DNA from: an uncultured Peptococcaceae bacterium
GTDB lineage: Bacteria; Bacillota; Peptococcia; Peptococcales; Peptococcaceae
Length of the DNA stretch: 17,831 nucleotides
Reading direction: 5' to 3'
NCBI GenBank assembly: GCA_902496505.1
Contig: CABVBB010000002.1
Span: 1 to 17,831 of the forward strand
How positions within the stretch are numbered: position 1 is the first letter of the stretch; the number at the start of each line of letters is the position of its first letter. The translations under genes were made by a program, and so were the position numbers. The notes beneath the pieces are model-generated. The model did no database searches and was not told the origin of the DNA. It saw only the letters and a program-made list of their open reading frames with translations. Of this stretch, positions 1 through 6,414 are shown in pieces.

Positions 1-140
1 TACTGGGCGAACTCCGCATAACGCCCGCTGTGCTCTGCCATCCCGTGCAAAAGCACCACCACTGCCCGCACCTCTCCCTCAGGCAGCCATTTATTCAAAT
101 AAATTTCTCGGCCATCGCTGGCTTTGATGATCTCCAACAC
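1..140 (-). CDS. Lysophospholipase / monoacylglycerol lipase-like alpha/beta hydrolase (N-terminal part, cut by window edge)
   Basis: Only the first 46 or so residues are inside the window; the gene runs off the left edge. The visible part starts with a beta-strand region and reaches the oxyanion-hole motif LLHGMAEHSGRYAEFA, which is typical of serine hydrolases of the monoglyceride lipase/lysophospholipase (Hydrolase_4) family. These hydrolyse acyl esters of glycerol lipids in the cytoplasm or at the membrane. I chose the GTG at 140 because AAAGGA at 150-155 sits 9 nt upstream. An in-frame ATG at 164 is possible but has no Shine-Dalgarno sequence and would leave a leader of only about 16 nt from the predicted promoter. 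The nucleophile, acid and histidine lie outside the window. The gene is separated from the Crp-type gene upstream by a terminator, so it is probably its own unit. The family call is fairly secure; the substrate is not. Confidence 0.8.
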   Translation of the reverse strand, partial: MLEIIKASDGREIYLNKWLPEGEVRAVVVLLHGMAEHSGRYAEFAQ

Positions 141-186
141 AAAACCACGTCCTTTCGTAAACATCGCATTGCTTTATCTGATTTTT

Positions 187-215
187 ATCATACCACACTC
201 TGGACCACTTCTCCA
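187..215 (-). promoter_or_regulatory. Predicted sigma-70-type promoter of the truncated hydrolase gene
   Basis: On the minus strand a -35 element TGGAGA (210-215) is followed after 17 nt by a -10 element TATGAT (187-192). The predicted transcription start near 180 lies downstream of the terminator at 249-288. It supports the GTG start at 140 rather than the ATG at 164. Confidence 0.5.
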
Positions 216-248
216 CGCTCTTTATGTTTTCTTATGTCTTATGAGTGC

Positions 249-288
249 AAAAAAGAACGCTTCCGCATCTCTTCTGCGAAAGCGTTCT
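249..288 (-). terminator. Rho-independent terminator after the Crp/Fnr-type gene
   Basis: Arms at 254-267 and 275-288 form a 14-bp stem (one G-T pair) with a 7-nt loop. On the minus strand it is followed by six T residues (249-254). It sits 2 nt past the stop codon of the regulator gene. Confidence 0.9.
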
Positions 289-290
289 GC

Positions 291-1013
291 TCATGGCCGA
301 TCATCCAAATTCACCATATCCCCAAAACCAATACCCATGACCTCATCCCAGTCTTTGATCACGATGTGACCGCTGCGGCCGATCTCGATCAACCCTTCAT
401 TACGCAGCTGGGTCAAAATGTTGGTGATGGTCACCCGATGAACGCCCGTCATAAAAGCGAGATTTTGGTGCGTCAGCGTCACCTTGTAGTGGTTATCCTC
501 CGGCATGGCCAGTGCATAACAGCAAAGCAGGCGGCAGACCTTGACCCGCGTGCTGCAAAAGGCCAGATCATTGACCTGCCAGCCCAAGATACGGCACATA
601 GCGCTCAGCGATTTGATCAAAAAATCCCGTATATCCGCTCGACTCAATATCTCCTCGATATAGCGATCATTCAAAGCGTAGATCTCTGTATCCTCCAAAG
701 CTTTGGCATGATACAAGATGGGCTGCCTGTTGAAATAGTTTTCCGCGGAAAGAAAACAGTTGACATAGCTGACGATCTTTTTGTCACCCTCGGCGCTGAT
801 CAATTCATAAACGACGCTGCCTTGAGCGATATAGAGCAAATTGTGGATATAGTCGCCGCTTTCAAAAATGGTCTGCCCTTTTTTGAAGCGCCATCTGGTG
901 CTGTAGTCTTTAAACAGCGCGATAGATCCTGGCGATAACTCCCCCAGCTTATGCTGATCGCGCAATAGAGAAGTCCCTTCGATAAATTTCTGCTGCTCCT
1001 TATTGGAATCCAT
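291..1013 (-). CDS. Crp/Fnr family transcriptional regulator, CprK-like
   Basis: A 240-residue protein with the two-domain plan of the Crp/Fnr family. An effector-binding beta-roll spans about residues 35-125 (FKKGQTIFESGDY, LLYIAQGSVVYEL), then a long dimer helix, then a winged helix-turn-helix at about 178-215. The recognition helix reads TGVHRVTITNIL, closely like TGVHHVTVSRVL as I recall it from CprK, the regulator of dehalorespiration genes that senses chlorophenols. The cAMP-contact pattern of Crp is not obvious and there is no N-terminal cysteine cluster of the Fnr type, although cysteines occur at 86, 140, 153, 160, 164 and 165. So a small-molecule or redox ligand other than cAMP is likely. 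The start is fixed by a near-perfect SD (1021-1029) 7 nt from the ATG. It lies downstream of, and on the same strand as, the two arylsulfotransferase-like genes but has its own promoter. Regulation of those genes is inference. Confidence 0.88.
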   Translation of the reverse strand: MDSNKEQQKFIEGTSLLRDQHKLGELSPGSIALFKDYSTRWRFKKGQTIFESGDYIHNLLYIAQGSVVYELISAEGDKKIVSYVNCFLSAENYFNRQPILYHAKALEDTEIYALNDRYIEEILSRADIRDFLIKSLSAMCRILGWQVNDLAFCSTRVKVCRLLCCYALAMPEDNHYKVTLTHQNLAFMTGVHRVTITNILTQLRNEGLIEIGRSGHIVIKDWDEVMGIGFGDMVNLDDRP

Positions 1014-1177
1014 AGAGCGGTCACCTCCTGCCTATGGCCGGCTAAAGCAGACCGATCACGTGCCGCCACGGCACCATCACGACTGCCAGGAACAAAAAAC
1101 ATCACGATCTTGAGCTGCAGCATAAACTTTTGCCTTATGTACAAAGACCCGTACCCTTATCGCTGCCGTCTGATTTT

Positions 1178-1206
1178 AGGATACACCAATAGACACTGCG
1201 ATTCAA
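1178..1206 (-). promoter_or_regulatory. Predicted promoter of the Crp/Fnr-type regulator gene
   Basis: On the minus strand, -35 TTGAAT (1201-1206) and -10 TATCCT (1178-1183) are 17 nt apart. Each matches consensus at four of six positions. The predicted start is near 1171, giving a leader of about 158 nt. Confidence 0.4.
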
Positions 1207-1220
1207 GAGCTCTAACTCTT
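1205..1220. promoter_or_regulatory. Palindrome AAGAG-N6-CTCTT overlapping the -35 region of the regulator gene
   Basis: A 16-bp site with perfect 5-nt half-sites and 6-nt spacing, the geometry of Crp/Fnr operators. Its centre (1212.5) is about 41.5 bp upstream of the predicted transcription start, the classical class II activator position. Autoregulation is inference. Confidence 0.3.
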
Positions 1221-1316
1221 CTCATATCCTGGCCAGCAAAAATTGTCCATAATGCCCTGCACTAAAGTCATACCCCAGGCTTCATCCACGCTTCCCTGGC
1301 ACCAGCTCCTCCAAGG

Positions 1317-1343
1317 AAAAAGCTGCAGATCAAGCCGATCTGC
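1317..1343 (-). terminator. Probable terminator after the arylsulfotransferase-like pair
   Basis: GCAGATC and GATCTGC (1325-1331 / 1337-1343) form a perfect 7-bp stem with a 5-nt loop. On the minus strand AG and five T residues follow (1317-1321). The stem is short, so read-through into the regulator gene is possible. Confidence 0.6.
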
Positions 1344-1362
1344 TTGACCTACAGCCTTTATG

Positions 1363-2640
1363 TCATACATCAAAAGCATCTGGGCCAAACAAACGGTTGA
1401 AACGGTCTGTTTTTGCCAGATCGAATGTTTTGCCAGCCAGGCCCGGATAATCCGGTTCATACTTCATCGCCCGAAAGACGGCGTTCATTTTGCCATAGCG
1501 GCTGTTGGTCTCTGTATAAAACGGCGAGATATACTCCCACACGATCTCTTTTTCCGGCGTCACCTCAAAGAAGCGGCCCAAGGCCCCTTCGCAGATCAGC
1601 GTATTGCCATTGGATAGTCTGCGGGCGCTGCTGATATAAGACGAATAGAAATCCACCGGATCTTCTGCCCGATACTCCCAACAGATCTCATTGGTCAAAG
1701 GATCGACTTCGACCACTCGGCTGAATTCCGGCGGGAAGAAATTCTGCGAGCCATCGGGATCAGCAGCGAAATAGCGGCCATTATCAAAAAAGAGGATATG
1801 ACCATTATCCAGCACAGTTGGGTCATGAGGGAAGGACACACGATGCTTGGTAGGATTGTTGTTCTTGTTGCCAAAACGCCATTTCACCGTCTTGGCCGCT
1901 TTATCCCAGATGAAAACAGTGGACAAATTGTAGCTCGTCGAAATGATATTGCCATCAGGCATCTCCTCGATGGAATTGAGCCCTGGCCACAATTCTCGGC
2001 CGCAGAAGGGCATGATCTCATCGATCTCGGGATCGAGCGCCTGCGACAGATCCATCTCCCACACCACTTGACCGGCCGGATCGATCTCCTGCAAGACCAA
2101 GGTATACATCTGTCCAGGTATATCATCATCCAGCCGCCAGCCAAAATCATCCTCATTGCTGGAGGCGGTCAGCCCCTTGTTCTCCGTACCTGGGATGCCG
2201 CCTTTGACGCGCAGCTGAAGCTCCATAGGCACTGCCTTATAGGTCTGCACGAGGGTATTGCCATTACGCAGACGGCAGCGGTCATGACAGTCCATCATGT
2301 CGTTGTCATAGCGCCAAACGATATGGCTGTCCCAATCCAGTTCCAAAACAGAATGGATATTGAACGCCAGCTTGACTTGAGGCTTTGGACGACTGGGATC
2401 ATCTATGGCGCAAATAATGTGGCCATTTTCCAAAAGTTCTGCGTGCAGCTTGATCGCGCCAGGCACTGTCCAGTAATGGACGATGCGGCCTTTTTCATCG
2501 ATCAGATAAACTGTACTGTAGTTTTTGCCCTGCAGCTGTTTGCGTGAAATAAGCTTAGGCGTATATAATACATAGCCTGGGCAGACCTTGTCTTTTTTGT
2601 CAATGGTCACGCCGTGCTGATACCGTGTTCTGACACTCAT
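1363..2640 (-). CDS. Arylsulfotransferase (ASST)-like six-bladed beta-propeller protein, second copy
   Basis: A 425-residue protein that is roughly 70% identical by eye to the gene upstream. Family members transfer sulfate from one aryl sulfate ester to a phenol without PAPS, via a sulfo-histidine. Six blade repeats end in a V-x-W-x type strand (VHYW, VWRY, VVWEM, VKWRF, CWEY, VWEY), and turns of the form L-x-NG-N/H-x-L mark the inner strands. Candidate catalytic histidines are His66 (KLHAEL), His119 (DCHDRC) and His272 (FPHDP). A stretch GLNSI stands where I recall family members having a histidine before LNS. There is no signal peptide or disulfide-type N-terminus, so it should be cytoplasmic, unlike the periplasmic enterobacterial ASST. 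An AAGGAGG SD sits 8 nt from the ATG, and the gene starts 26 nt after the upstream copy, so the two are co-transcribed. It could alternatively be a non-enzymatic ligand-binding propeller. Confidence 0.82.
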   Translation of the reverse strand: MSVRTRYQHGVTIDKKDKVCPGYVLYTPKLISRKQLQGKNYSTVYLIDEKGRIVHYWTVPGAIKLHAELLENGHIICAIDDPSRPKPQVKLAFNIHSVLELDWDSHIVWRYDNDMMDCHDRCRLRNGNTLVQTYKAVPMELQLRVKGGIPGTENKGLTASSNEDDFGWRLDDDIPGQMYTLVLQEIDPAGQVVWEMDLSQALDPEIDEIMPFCGRELWPGLNSIEEMPDGNIISTSYNLSTVFIWDKAAKTVKWRFGNKNNNPTKHRVSFPHDPTVLDNGHILFFDNGRYFAADPDGSQNFFPPEFSRVVEVDPLTNEICWEYRAEDPVDFYSSYISSARRLSNGNTLICEGALGRFFEVTPEKEIVWEYISPFYTETNSRYGKMNAVFRAMKYEPDYPGLAGKTFDLAKTDRFNRLFGPDAFDV

Positions 2641-2666
2641 CGTAATAACCTCCTTTAAAATATGCG

Positions 2667-3956
2667 TTAGCGGCGCTTTGCATTGACCTTATGGAATGGG
2701 GCATCGGGACCGTACTGAGCATTGAGCTCCGCAGTCTTGGCGTCGTCAAAGCTGTGTGCCAAAAATGCCGGATGATCCACATCATAGCGCATGGCGCGGA
2801 AGATCGCATTGGTCACGCCGTAACGATTGCCGCTGTGGGTATAAAACGGCGACCAATATTCCCAAACCGTCTCGCCGCGTTTGGTCACTTCAAAGATACG
2901 GCCGGTAGCCCCTTCGCAGATCAGCGTATTGCCGTTGGGCAGTCGTCTGGTACTGCTGATATACGTTGAATAAAAATCCACAGGATCTTCTGCCCGATAC
3001 TCCCAAACGATGTCATTGGTCGCAGGATCGATCTCGATCGCCCGGCTGAAGTCCGGCGGGAAGAAATTGATCGAGCCATCAGGATCAGCCGAATGGAAAC
3101 GGCCATTATCAAAGACCATGATGTGTCCGTTATCCAAGACGGTAGGGTCATGGGGGAACGATACCCGATGCTTAGTGGGATTAGCGTGGCTGTTGCCAAA
3201 GCGCCATTTCACCGTCTTGGTCGCTTTATCCCAGATGAACACCGTCGACAAATTGTACGAGGTGGAAATGATATTGCCATCAGGCATCTCCTCGATGGAA
3301 TTAAGTCCCGGCCACAATTCCCGGCCGCACAAGGGCGTAATGATGTCGATCGCTGGATCGAGGGCTTCAGAAAGGTTCATCGACCAAACCACTTTGCCTG
3401 CCGGATCGATCTCTTCTAAGACCAGCGTGTACATCACACCTTCGCGGGTATCGTCCAGCCGCCAGCCAAAATCATCGTCGCTGTTATTTTTGGTAATGCC
3501 TTTGTTCTCAGTGCCCGGTTCGCCGCCCTTGACCTGCGCTTGAATGGCCGGATCGATCCGCTCATAGCGCTGGATCAAGGTATTGCCATTACGCAGGCGG
3601 CAGCGGTCGTGGCAGTCCATCATCTCATTGTCATAACGCCAGACGATATTGCTGTCCCAATCCAGCTCCAGGATAGAATGGATACTGAAGGCCAGTGTCA
3701 CTGTCTTAGGCTTGGTCAGATCATCCACCGCACAGAGGATATTGCCATTATCCAAAAGCTCCGCATGCAGCTTGATGACGCCTGGCACCGTCCAATAATG
3801 CACGATGCGGCCATTCATATCGATCAAATAGACTTTGCTCTCTGTCTGTCCCTCCATCTGCCGCCGGGTGATCATCATAGGCGTAAACAGTGTGTAGCCA
3901 GCGAATGCCTTATCCCGTTTCCAGGTGGTCACGCCATGTTTTGCTGTGAGTTCCAT
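2667..3956 (-). CDS. Arylsulfotransferase (ASST)-like six-bladed beta-propeller protein, first copy
   Basis: This 429-residue protein opens the operon. It has six propeller blades ending at residues 52-55 (VHYW), 105-108 (VWRY), 189-193 (VVWSM), 249-253 (VKWRF), 317-320 (VWEY) and 364-367 (VWEY). Histidines at 64 (KLHAEL), 116 (DCHDRC) and 269 (FPHDPTVLDNG) are shared with the second copy and would face the central channel where ASST enzymes bind sulfate. The highly conserved stretch from about 205 to 290 (LCGRELWPGLNSIEEMPDG and onward) is nearly identical in the two copies. The tails differ most: this copy ends in a basic HKVNAKRR. No signal peptide is present. The SD GAGGAGG is 8 nt upstream of the ATG. 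A promoter and two palindromes precede it. The sulfotransferase fold is well supported; the actual donor and acceptor, or whether it is an enzyme at all, cannot be read from the sequence. Confidence 0.84.
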   Translation of the reverse strand: MELTAKHGVTTWKRDKAFAGYTLFTPMMITRRQMEGQTESKVYLIDMNGRIVHYWTVPGVIKLHAELLDNGNILCAVDDLTKPKTVTLAFSIHSILELDWDSNIVWRYDNEMMDCHDRCRLRNGNTLIQRYERIDPAIQAQVKGGEPGTENKGITKNNSDDDFGWRLDDTREGVMYTLVLEEIDPAGKVVWSMNLSEALDPAIDIITPLCGRELWPGLNSIEEMPDGNIISTSYNLSTVFIWDKATKTVKWRFGNSHANPTKHRVSFPHDPTVLDNGHIMVFDNGRFHSADPDGSINFFPPDFSRAIEIDPATNDIVWEYRAEDPVDFYSTYISSTRRLPNGNTLICEGATGRIFEVTKRGETVWEYWSPFYTHSGNRYGVTNAIFRAMRYDVDHPAFLAHSFDDAKTAELNAQYGPDAPFHKVNAKRR

Positions 3957-3984
3957 TTTCTCGTCCTCCTCAAGTGTAGTAGTG

Positions 3985-3995
3985 GTTGACTCAAC
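3985..3995. promoter_or_regulatory. Perfect palindrome GTTGACTCAAC at the predicted transcription start of the arylsulfotransferase-like operon
   Basis: An 11-bp perfect inverted repeat (5-1-5) that covers the predicted start site near 3994. A protein bound here would block initiation, so it is a possible repressor site. It is short enough to occur by chance. Confidence 0.25.
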
Positions 3996-4000
3996 TTCTG

Positions 4001-4009
4001 CTTATAGCA
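4001..4009 (-). promoter_or_regulatory. Extended -10 promoter element of the arylsulfotransferase-like operon
   Basis: The minus strand reads TGCTATAAG, an extended -10 (TG-n-TATAAG; hexamer 4001-4006). No good -35 is seen at 16-18 nt, which fits either an extended -10 promoter or an activator-dependent one. The predicted start is near 3994, leaving a leader of about 38 nt. Confidence 0.5.
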
Positions 4010-4032
4010 TACCTTTTGATAAAGACTTTTTC

Positions 4033-4048
4033 TGTAATGTATACTACA
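4033..4048. promoter_or_regulatory. Crp-like operator candidate TGTAG-N6-TTACA
   Basis: On the minus strand the 16-bp site reads TGTAG-TATACA-TTACA, so half-sites TGTAG and TGTAA have the 5-6-5 geometry of Crp operators. The centre (4040.5) is about 46 bp upstream of the predicted start, near a class II activator position. The neighbouring Crp/Fnr-type regulator is the natural candidate to bind it. That is inference. Confidence 0.35.
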
Positions 4049-4119
4049 ACTTGCCATCTTTTCTCATTTTATTTTCTATGAGCCTCAATCAACAAATTAT
4101 TTGATGCTACCGATACACC

Positions 4120-4148
4120 TTTCCAGCGGTTCGGAATTGTTATATAGT
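4120..4148 (+). promoter_or_regulatory. Predicted promoter of the 119-residue orphan gene
   Basis: TTTCCA (4120-4125) and TATAGT (4143-4148) are separated by 17 nt. The -10 matches five of six consensus positions and the -35 four of six. It is divergent from the arylsulfotransferase-like operon promoter, about 120 bp away. Confidence 0.5.
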
Positions 4149-4182
4149 AGAAGTATCATCATAAATAAAGGAGCGAACGACT

Positions 4183-4542
4183 ATGGAAAAAACACCAGAC
4201 ATGTACGCCCAAGAATACCTCGCCGCCAAAAAAGATCTGCTGCAGCAATGCGTGCAGCTCACCGTCCAGGTCGGCAGCCAGATCGGCAATATTCCCGAGA
4301 CTCACAAGCTGCTGGGCGCCCGCAAGCAGCTCTTAGTGCAGATGGCTCAGCTTGATCAGGATTATGCCCAAGCCTTAGCGGGCTACCCCTTCACCGAAGA
4401 AGACATGGAACCTATCGCCATTCTCGCCGAACAAATGTGGACCATCGATGACCATATCACCGACGCCATGCGCAATAACAAGACCGATATCCAAGATTTC
4501 CTGAACGAGATCAACCTGGAATTCGTCCACAGCCAAGAATAA
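4183..4542 (+). CDS. Small helical cytoplasmic protein of unknown function
   Basis: A 119-residue protein I do not recognise. It is acidic, rich in Gln, Leu and Ala, and predicted by eye to be almost entirely alpha-helical: helices at about 5-33, 38-66 and 72-112, with a break at GYPFTEED (67-74). No membrane segment, signal peptide or cysteine cluster is present; its only Cys is residue 23. The spacing of hydrophobic residues suggests a helical hairpin or bundle, similar in style to small chaperone or YlbF/FlgN-like proteins, but I cannot assign it to one. The start is supported by AAAGGAG (4167-4173) 9 nt upstream and by a promoter at 4120-4148. It forms a single-gene unit ended by a strong terminator. 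It is divergent from the arylsulfotransferase-like operon, which does not by itself imply shared function. Confidence 0.8.
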   Translation: MEKTPDMYAQEYLAAKKDLLQQCVQLTVQVGSQIGNIPETHKLLGARKQLLVQMAQLDQDYAQALAGYPFTEEDMEPIAILAEQMWTIDDHITDAMRNNKTDIQDFLNEINLEFVHSQE

Positions 4543-4573
4543 TTTCATCACATTGGAAAACGGCCGCAGCACC

Positions 4574-4625
4574 AAAAGAGGCTGAGCCAGCAGCAGCTAT
4601 CTGCTTGTTGGCTCAGCCTCTTTTT
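4574..4625. terminator. Strong bidirectional rho-independent terminator
   Basis: Arms 4574-4589 and 4609-4624 form a perfect 16-bp stem that continues through a G-T pair and a further GCAG/CTGC inner stem. Five T residues end the plus-strand copy and four the minus-strand copy. It serves the orphan gene at 4183 and the end of the long leftward operon. Confidence 0.95.
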
Positions 4626-5202
4626 AACTTTGTATGATGTTGCGGACGATCCGGGCGGGGACGCCGGTAACCAGCGCGTCGTCTGGGACATCCTTGGTCA
4701 CCACAGCGCCAGCGCCGACCACCGCCCGCGCGCCGATGGTCACGCCTGGCAGCACGATGACGCCTGCGCCCAGCCAGGCGCCATCTTTGATAGTGATCGG
4801 CCCGCCGAGGTTGATCCCCTTGGTGCGTGGCTTGTAGTCCAAGGGATGGGTCGCGCAGGTCAGGGTGACCTGCGGCCCGATGAACACGTCTTGTCCGATG
4901 GTGATGGGACAGACATCCAGCGCCACGAAATTGTAATTGATATAGGTACGGTCGCCGATAAAAAGATGGCAGCCGTAATCACAATGGAAGTTTTCTTTGA
5001 TCACCACATCCTGCCCCAAACTTCCCAGCAGCCCGCGCAGCAAAAGCGTCCGCTGCTCGTCGCTAAAAGGCAGGACGTTGATCTTGGCTAAGGTCTCGCT
5101 GCACGTTTTTTCCAGTGCTCTCAGCTGATCGTCCAGCTCGTAGGCCTGGCCGCTGATCATCCGCTGATATTGCTCCGAATCCGGCAAATTTCGCTGCGGC
5201 AT
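4624..5202 (-). CDS. Maltose/galactoside-type O-acetyltransferase (hexapeptide repeat)
   Basis: A 192-residue enzyme of the LacA/Maa/NodL family, which moves an acetyl group from acetyl-CoA to a sugar hydroxyl. The N-terminal Mac domain (about 12-60; MISGQAYELDDQL) is followed by left-handed beta-helix hexapeptide repeats (about 65-185), with the family hallmarks TIGQDVFIGP, the catalytic His119 in TCATHPLD, and the acetyl-CoA binding end GAGAVVTKDVP. Length fits the family. It is the last gene of the operon. The ATG lies 3 nt after the stop of the GrpB-HD gene and lacks a strong SD, so translational coupling is likely. The true acceptor sugar is unknown; detoxifying acetylation of non-metabolised sugars is the usual suggestion for this family. 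Confidence 0.92.
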   Translation of the reverse strand: MPQRNLPDSEQYQRMISGQAYELDDQLRALEKTCSETLAKINVLPFSDEQRTLLLRGLLGSLGQDVVIKENFHCDYGCHLFIGDRTYINYNFVALDVCPITIGQDVFIGPQVTLTCATHPLDYKPRTKGINLGGPITIKDGAWLGAGVIVLPGVTIGARAVVGAGAVVTKDVPDDALVTGVPARIVRNIIQS

Positions 5203-5205
5203 GGT

Positions 5206-6372
5206 CTAAAGCCCCAGTTCTTCGTGGTTGGCCCGCATGCCTTGGATACATTTGTCGATCAAGGTGTCCAGCTCGATACCCAGCATATCGCAGCCGTTTT
5301 TGATCACGTCGCGGTTGACCCCGGCAGCGAAATGGTTGTCTTTGAATTTTTTGCGCACACTTTTGACTTCCATATCCATCACCGAGCGGGAAGGCCGCAT
5401 GAGGGCGGCAGCGTTGATCAAGCCGCTCATTTCATCAACGGTATAGAGGACTTTCTCCATATATTTTTCGGGTGCTACATCAGTGACCAGCCCATAACCG
5501 TGACAGACCACGGCATGGATGAAATCGTCGTCGTAGCCAGCGGCGCGCAAAAGCTCCGGCGCTTTTTTGCAGTGCTCCTCAGGATATTTTTCGTAGTCCA
5601 CATCGTGCAAGAGGCCAACTGCACCCCAATACTCCACATCCTCGCCTGCTTCGGCGGCAAAATAACGCATGATCGCTTCGACGGCCATACCGTGACGGAT
5701 CAGCGCCTCGCTTTCATTATATTCTTTGAGCACAGCCAGTGCCTGTTCTCGCATAGTCAATGTCCCTCTTTCTGCCTCATATTTTTGGGGATGATAGCGC
5801 CCGAGAAATTCCTGACGGGCCAAACGGCTGCCAGCCTGTACGAACGCCGTCTTGGCGGCGGTATAACCGTCGCGGTCGTGCTCATACTGCGGCTGTAGCG
5901 TTTTTTTGAGCGCAGCATATTCTTGCGCTGCTGCGGGGTGGGCACGCAGATAGTCGCGGAAATACAGCTCATCCCAATCGCCGTATTCCCGCACGTGCAG
6001 ATGAAAGACCTTTTCGGCAAAGCCTTGGGGCGTATAGCCTTTGTTGAAGACCAGCTTAAAGTAAGGCTGCTCTCCTTCATCCATCAGCCGCCAGCCCTCG
6101 CCAGTGAGCTTTTCCACCAGGAGCGGCTGCTCATCTTTTGAATCGACTTCCAGCAGGATATCCACGGTAGGCTTGGCCAAAAGCCCAGGTACCGCTGTGC
6201 TGCCGATATGGCTGATGCGCCGGATGCACGCTTCGCCCAAGAGCGCAGTCAGTGCCTGCGCTTCTTCCTCATACCAGAGGGCATATTCCGACCGATGCTC
6301 TGCCAAAATGATGGGGAACAGCTGCCATAATTCTTCCAGCGTCATTCTCTGCAAAGGATCTTCTGTCATCAT
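5206..6372 (-). CDS. GrpB-family (UPF0157) nucleotidyltransferase-like domain fused to an HD-superfamily hydrolase (COG2316-like)
   Basis: A 388-residue fusion. Residues about 10-190 are a GrpB/UPF0157 domain with the signature HIGSTAVPGLLAKPTVDIL, a fold related to nucleotidyltransferases. Residues from Met207 to the end form a complete HD-domain protein like COG2316: KEYNESEALIRHG with a metal-binding His227, LLHDVDYEKYP with His256-Asp257, VVCHGYG, and the conserved tail (VDEMSGLI, RPSRSVMDMEVKSVRKKF, FAAGVNRD). HD proteins of this kind are metal-dependent phosphohydrolases. An internal ATG at 5754, preceded by AGAGGG 9 nt upstream, marks the old gene boundary and could still start a separate HD protein. 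I chose the ATG at 6372; the next ATG (6369) and a GTG (6378) are alternatives, with GGGAG favouring the ATGs. It overlaps nothing and is 3 nt from the acetyltransferase. Substrates are unknown. Confidence 0.88.
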   Translation of the reverse strand: MMTEDPLQRMTLEELWQLFPIILAEHRSEYALWYEEEAQALTALLGEACIRRISHIGSTAVPGLLAKPTVDILLEVDSKDEQPLLVEKLTGEGWRLMDEGEQPYFKLVFNKGYTPQGFAEKVFHLHVREYGDWDELYFRDYLRAHPAAAQEYAALKKTLQPQYEHDRDGYTAAKTAFVQAGSRLARQEFLGRYHPQKYEAERGTLTMREQALAVLKEYNESEALIRHGMAVEAIMRYFAAEAGEDVEYWGAVGLLHDVDYEKYPEEHCKKAPELLRAAGYDDDFIHAVVCHGYGLVTDVAPEKYMEKVLYTVDEMSGLINAAALMRPSRSVMDMEVKSVRKKFKDNHFAAGVNRDVIKNGCDMLGIELDTLIDKCIQGMRANHEELGL

Positions 6373-6414
6373 CGCCACTCCCGTTCATTTTATTCTGAAT
6401 ACCGCCTCTCAGCC

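Larger units (their letters stand above)
1014..1362. other. Gene-free 349-bp region between the regulator and the second arylsulfotransferase-like gene
   Basis: No convincing ORF lies here. It contains the terminator of the upstream gene (1317-1343), a promoter (1178-1206) with an overlapping palindrome (1205-1220), and a leader of about 158 nt carrying the perfect inverted repeat GTGCCG-N3-CGGCAC (1060-1074) upstream of the SD. That repeat could form a small leader hairpin. I recognise no riboswitch. Confidence 0.6.

Noticed and set aside
30..938. 302-residue plus-strand open frame opposite the Crp/Fnr gene
   Set aside because: It is the antisense shadow of the regulator gene, has no SD, and its protein shows no motif.
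1212..1460. Minus-strand frame overlapping the end of the second propeller gene
   Set aside because: No SD; it runs out of the real gene in another frame and over its terminator hairpin.
4088..4105. ATCAA-N8-TTGAT and CAAATTATTTG in the divergent region
   Set aside because: Resembles an Fnr site in reverse orientation with wrong spacing; in AT-rich DNA this is likely chance.
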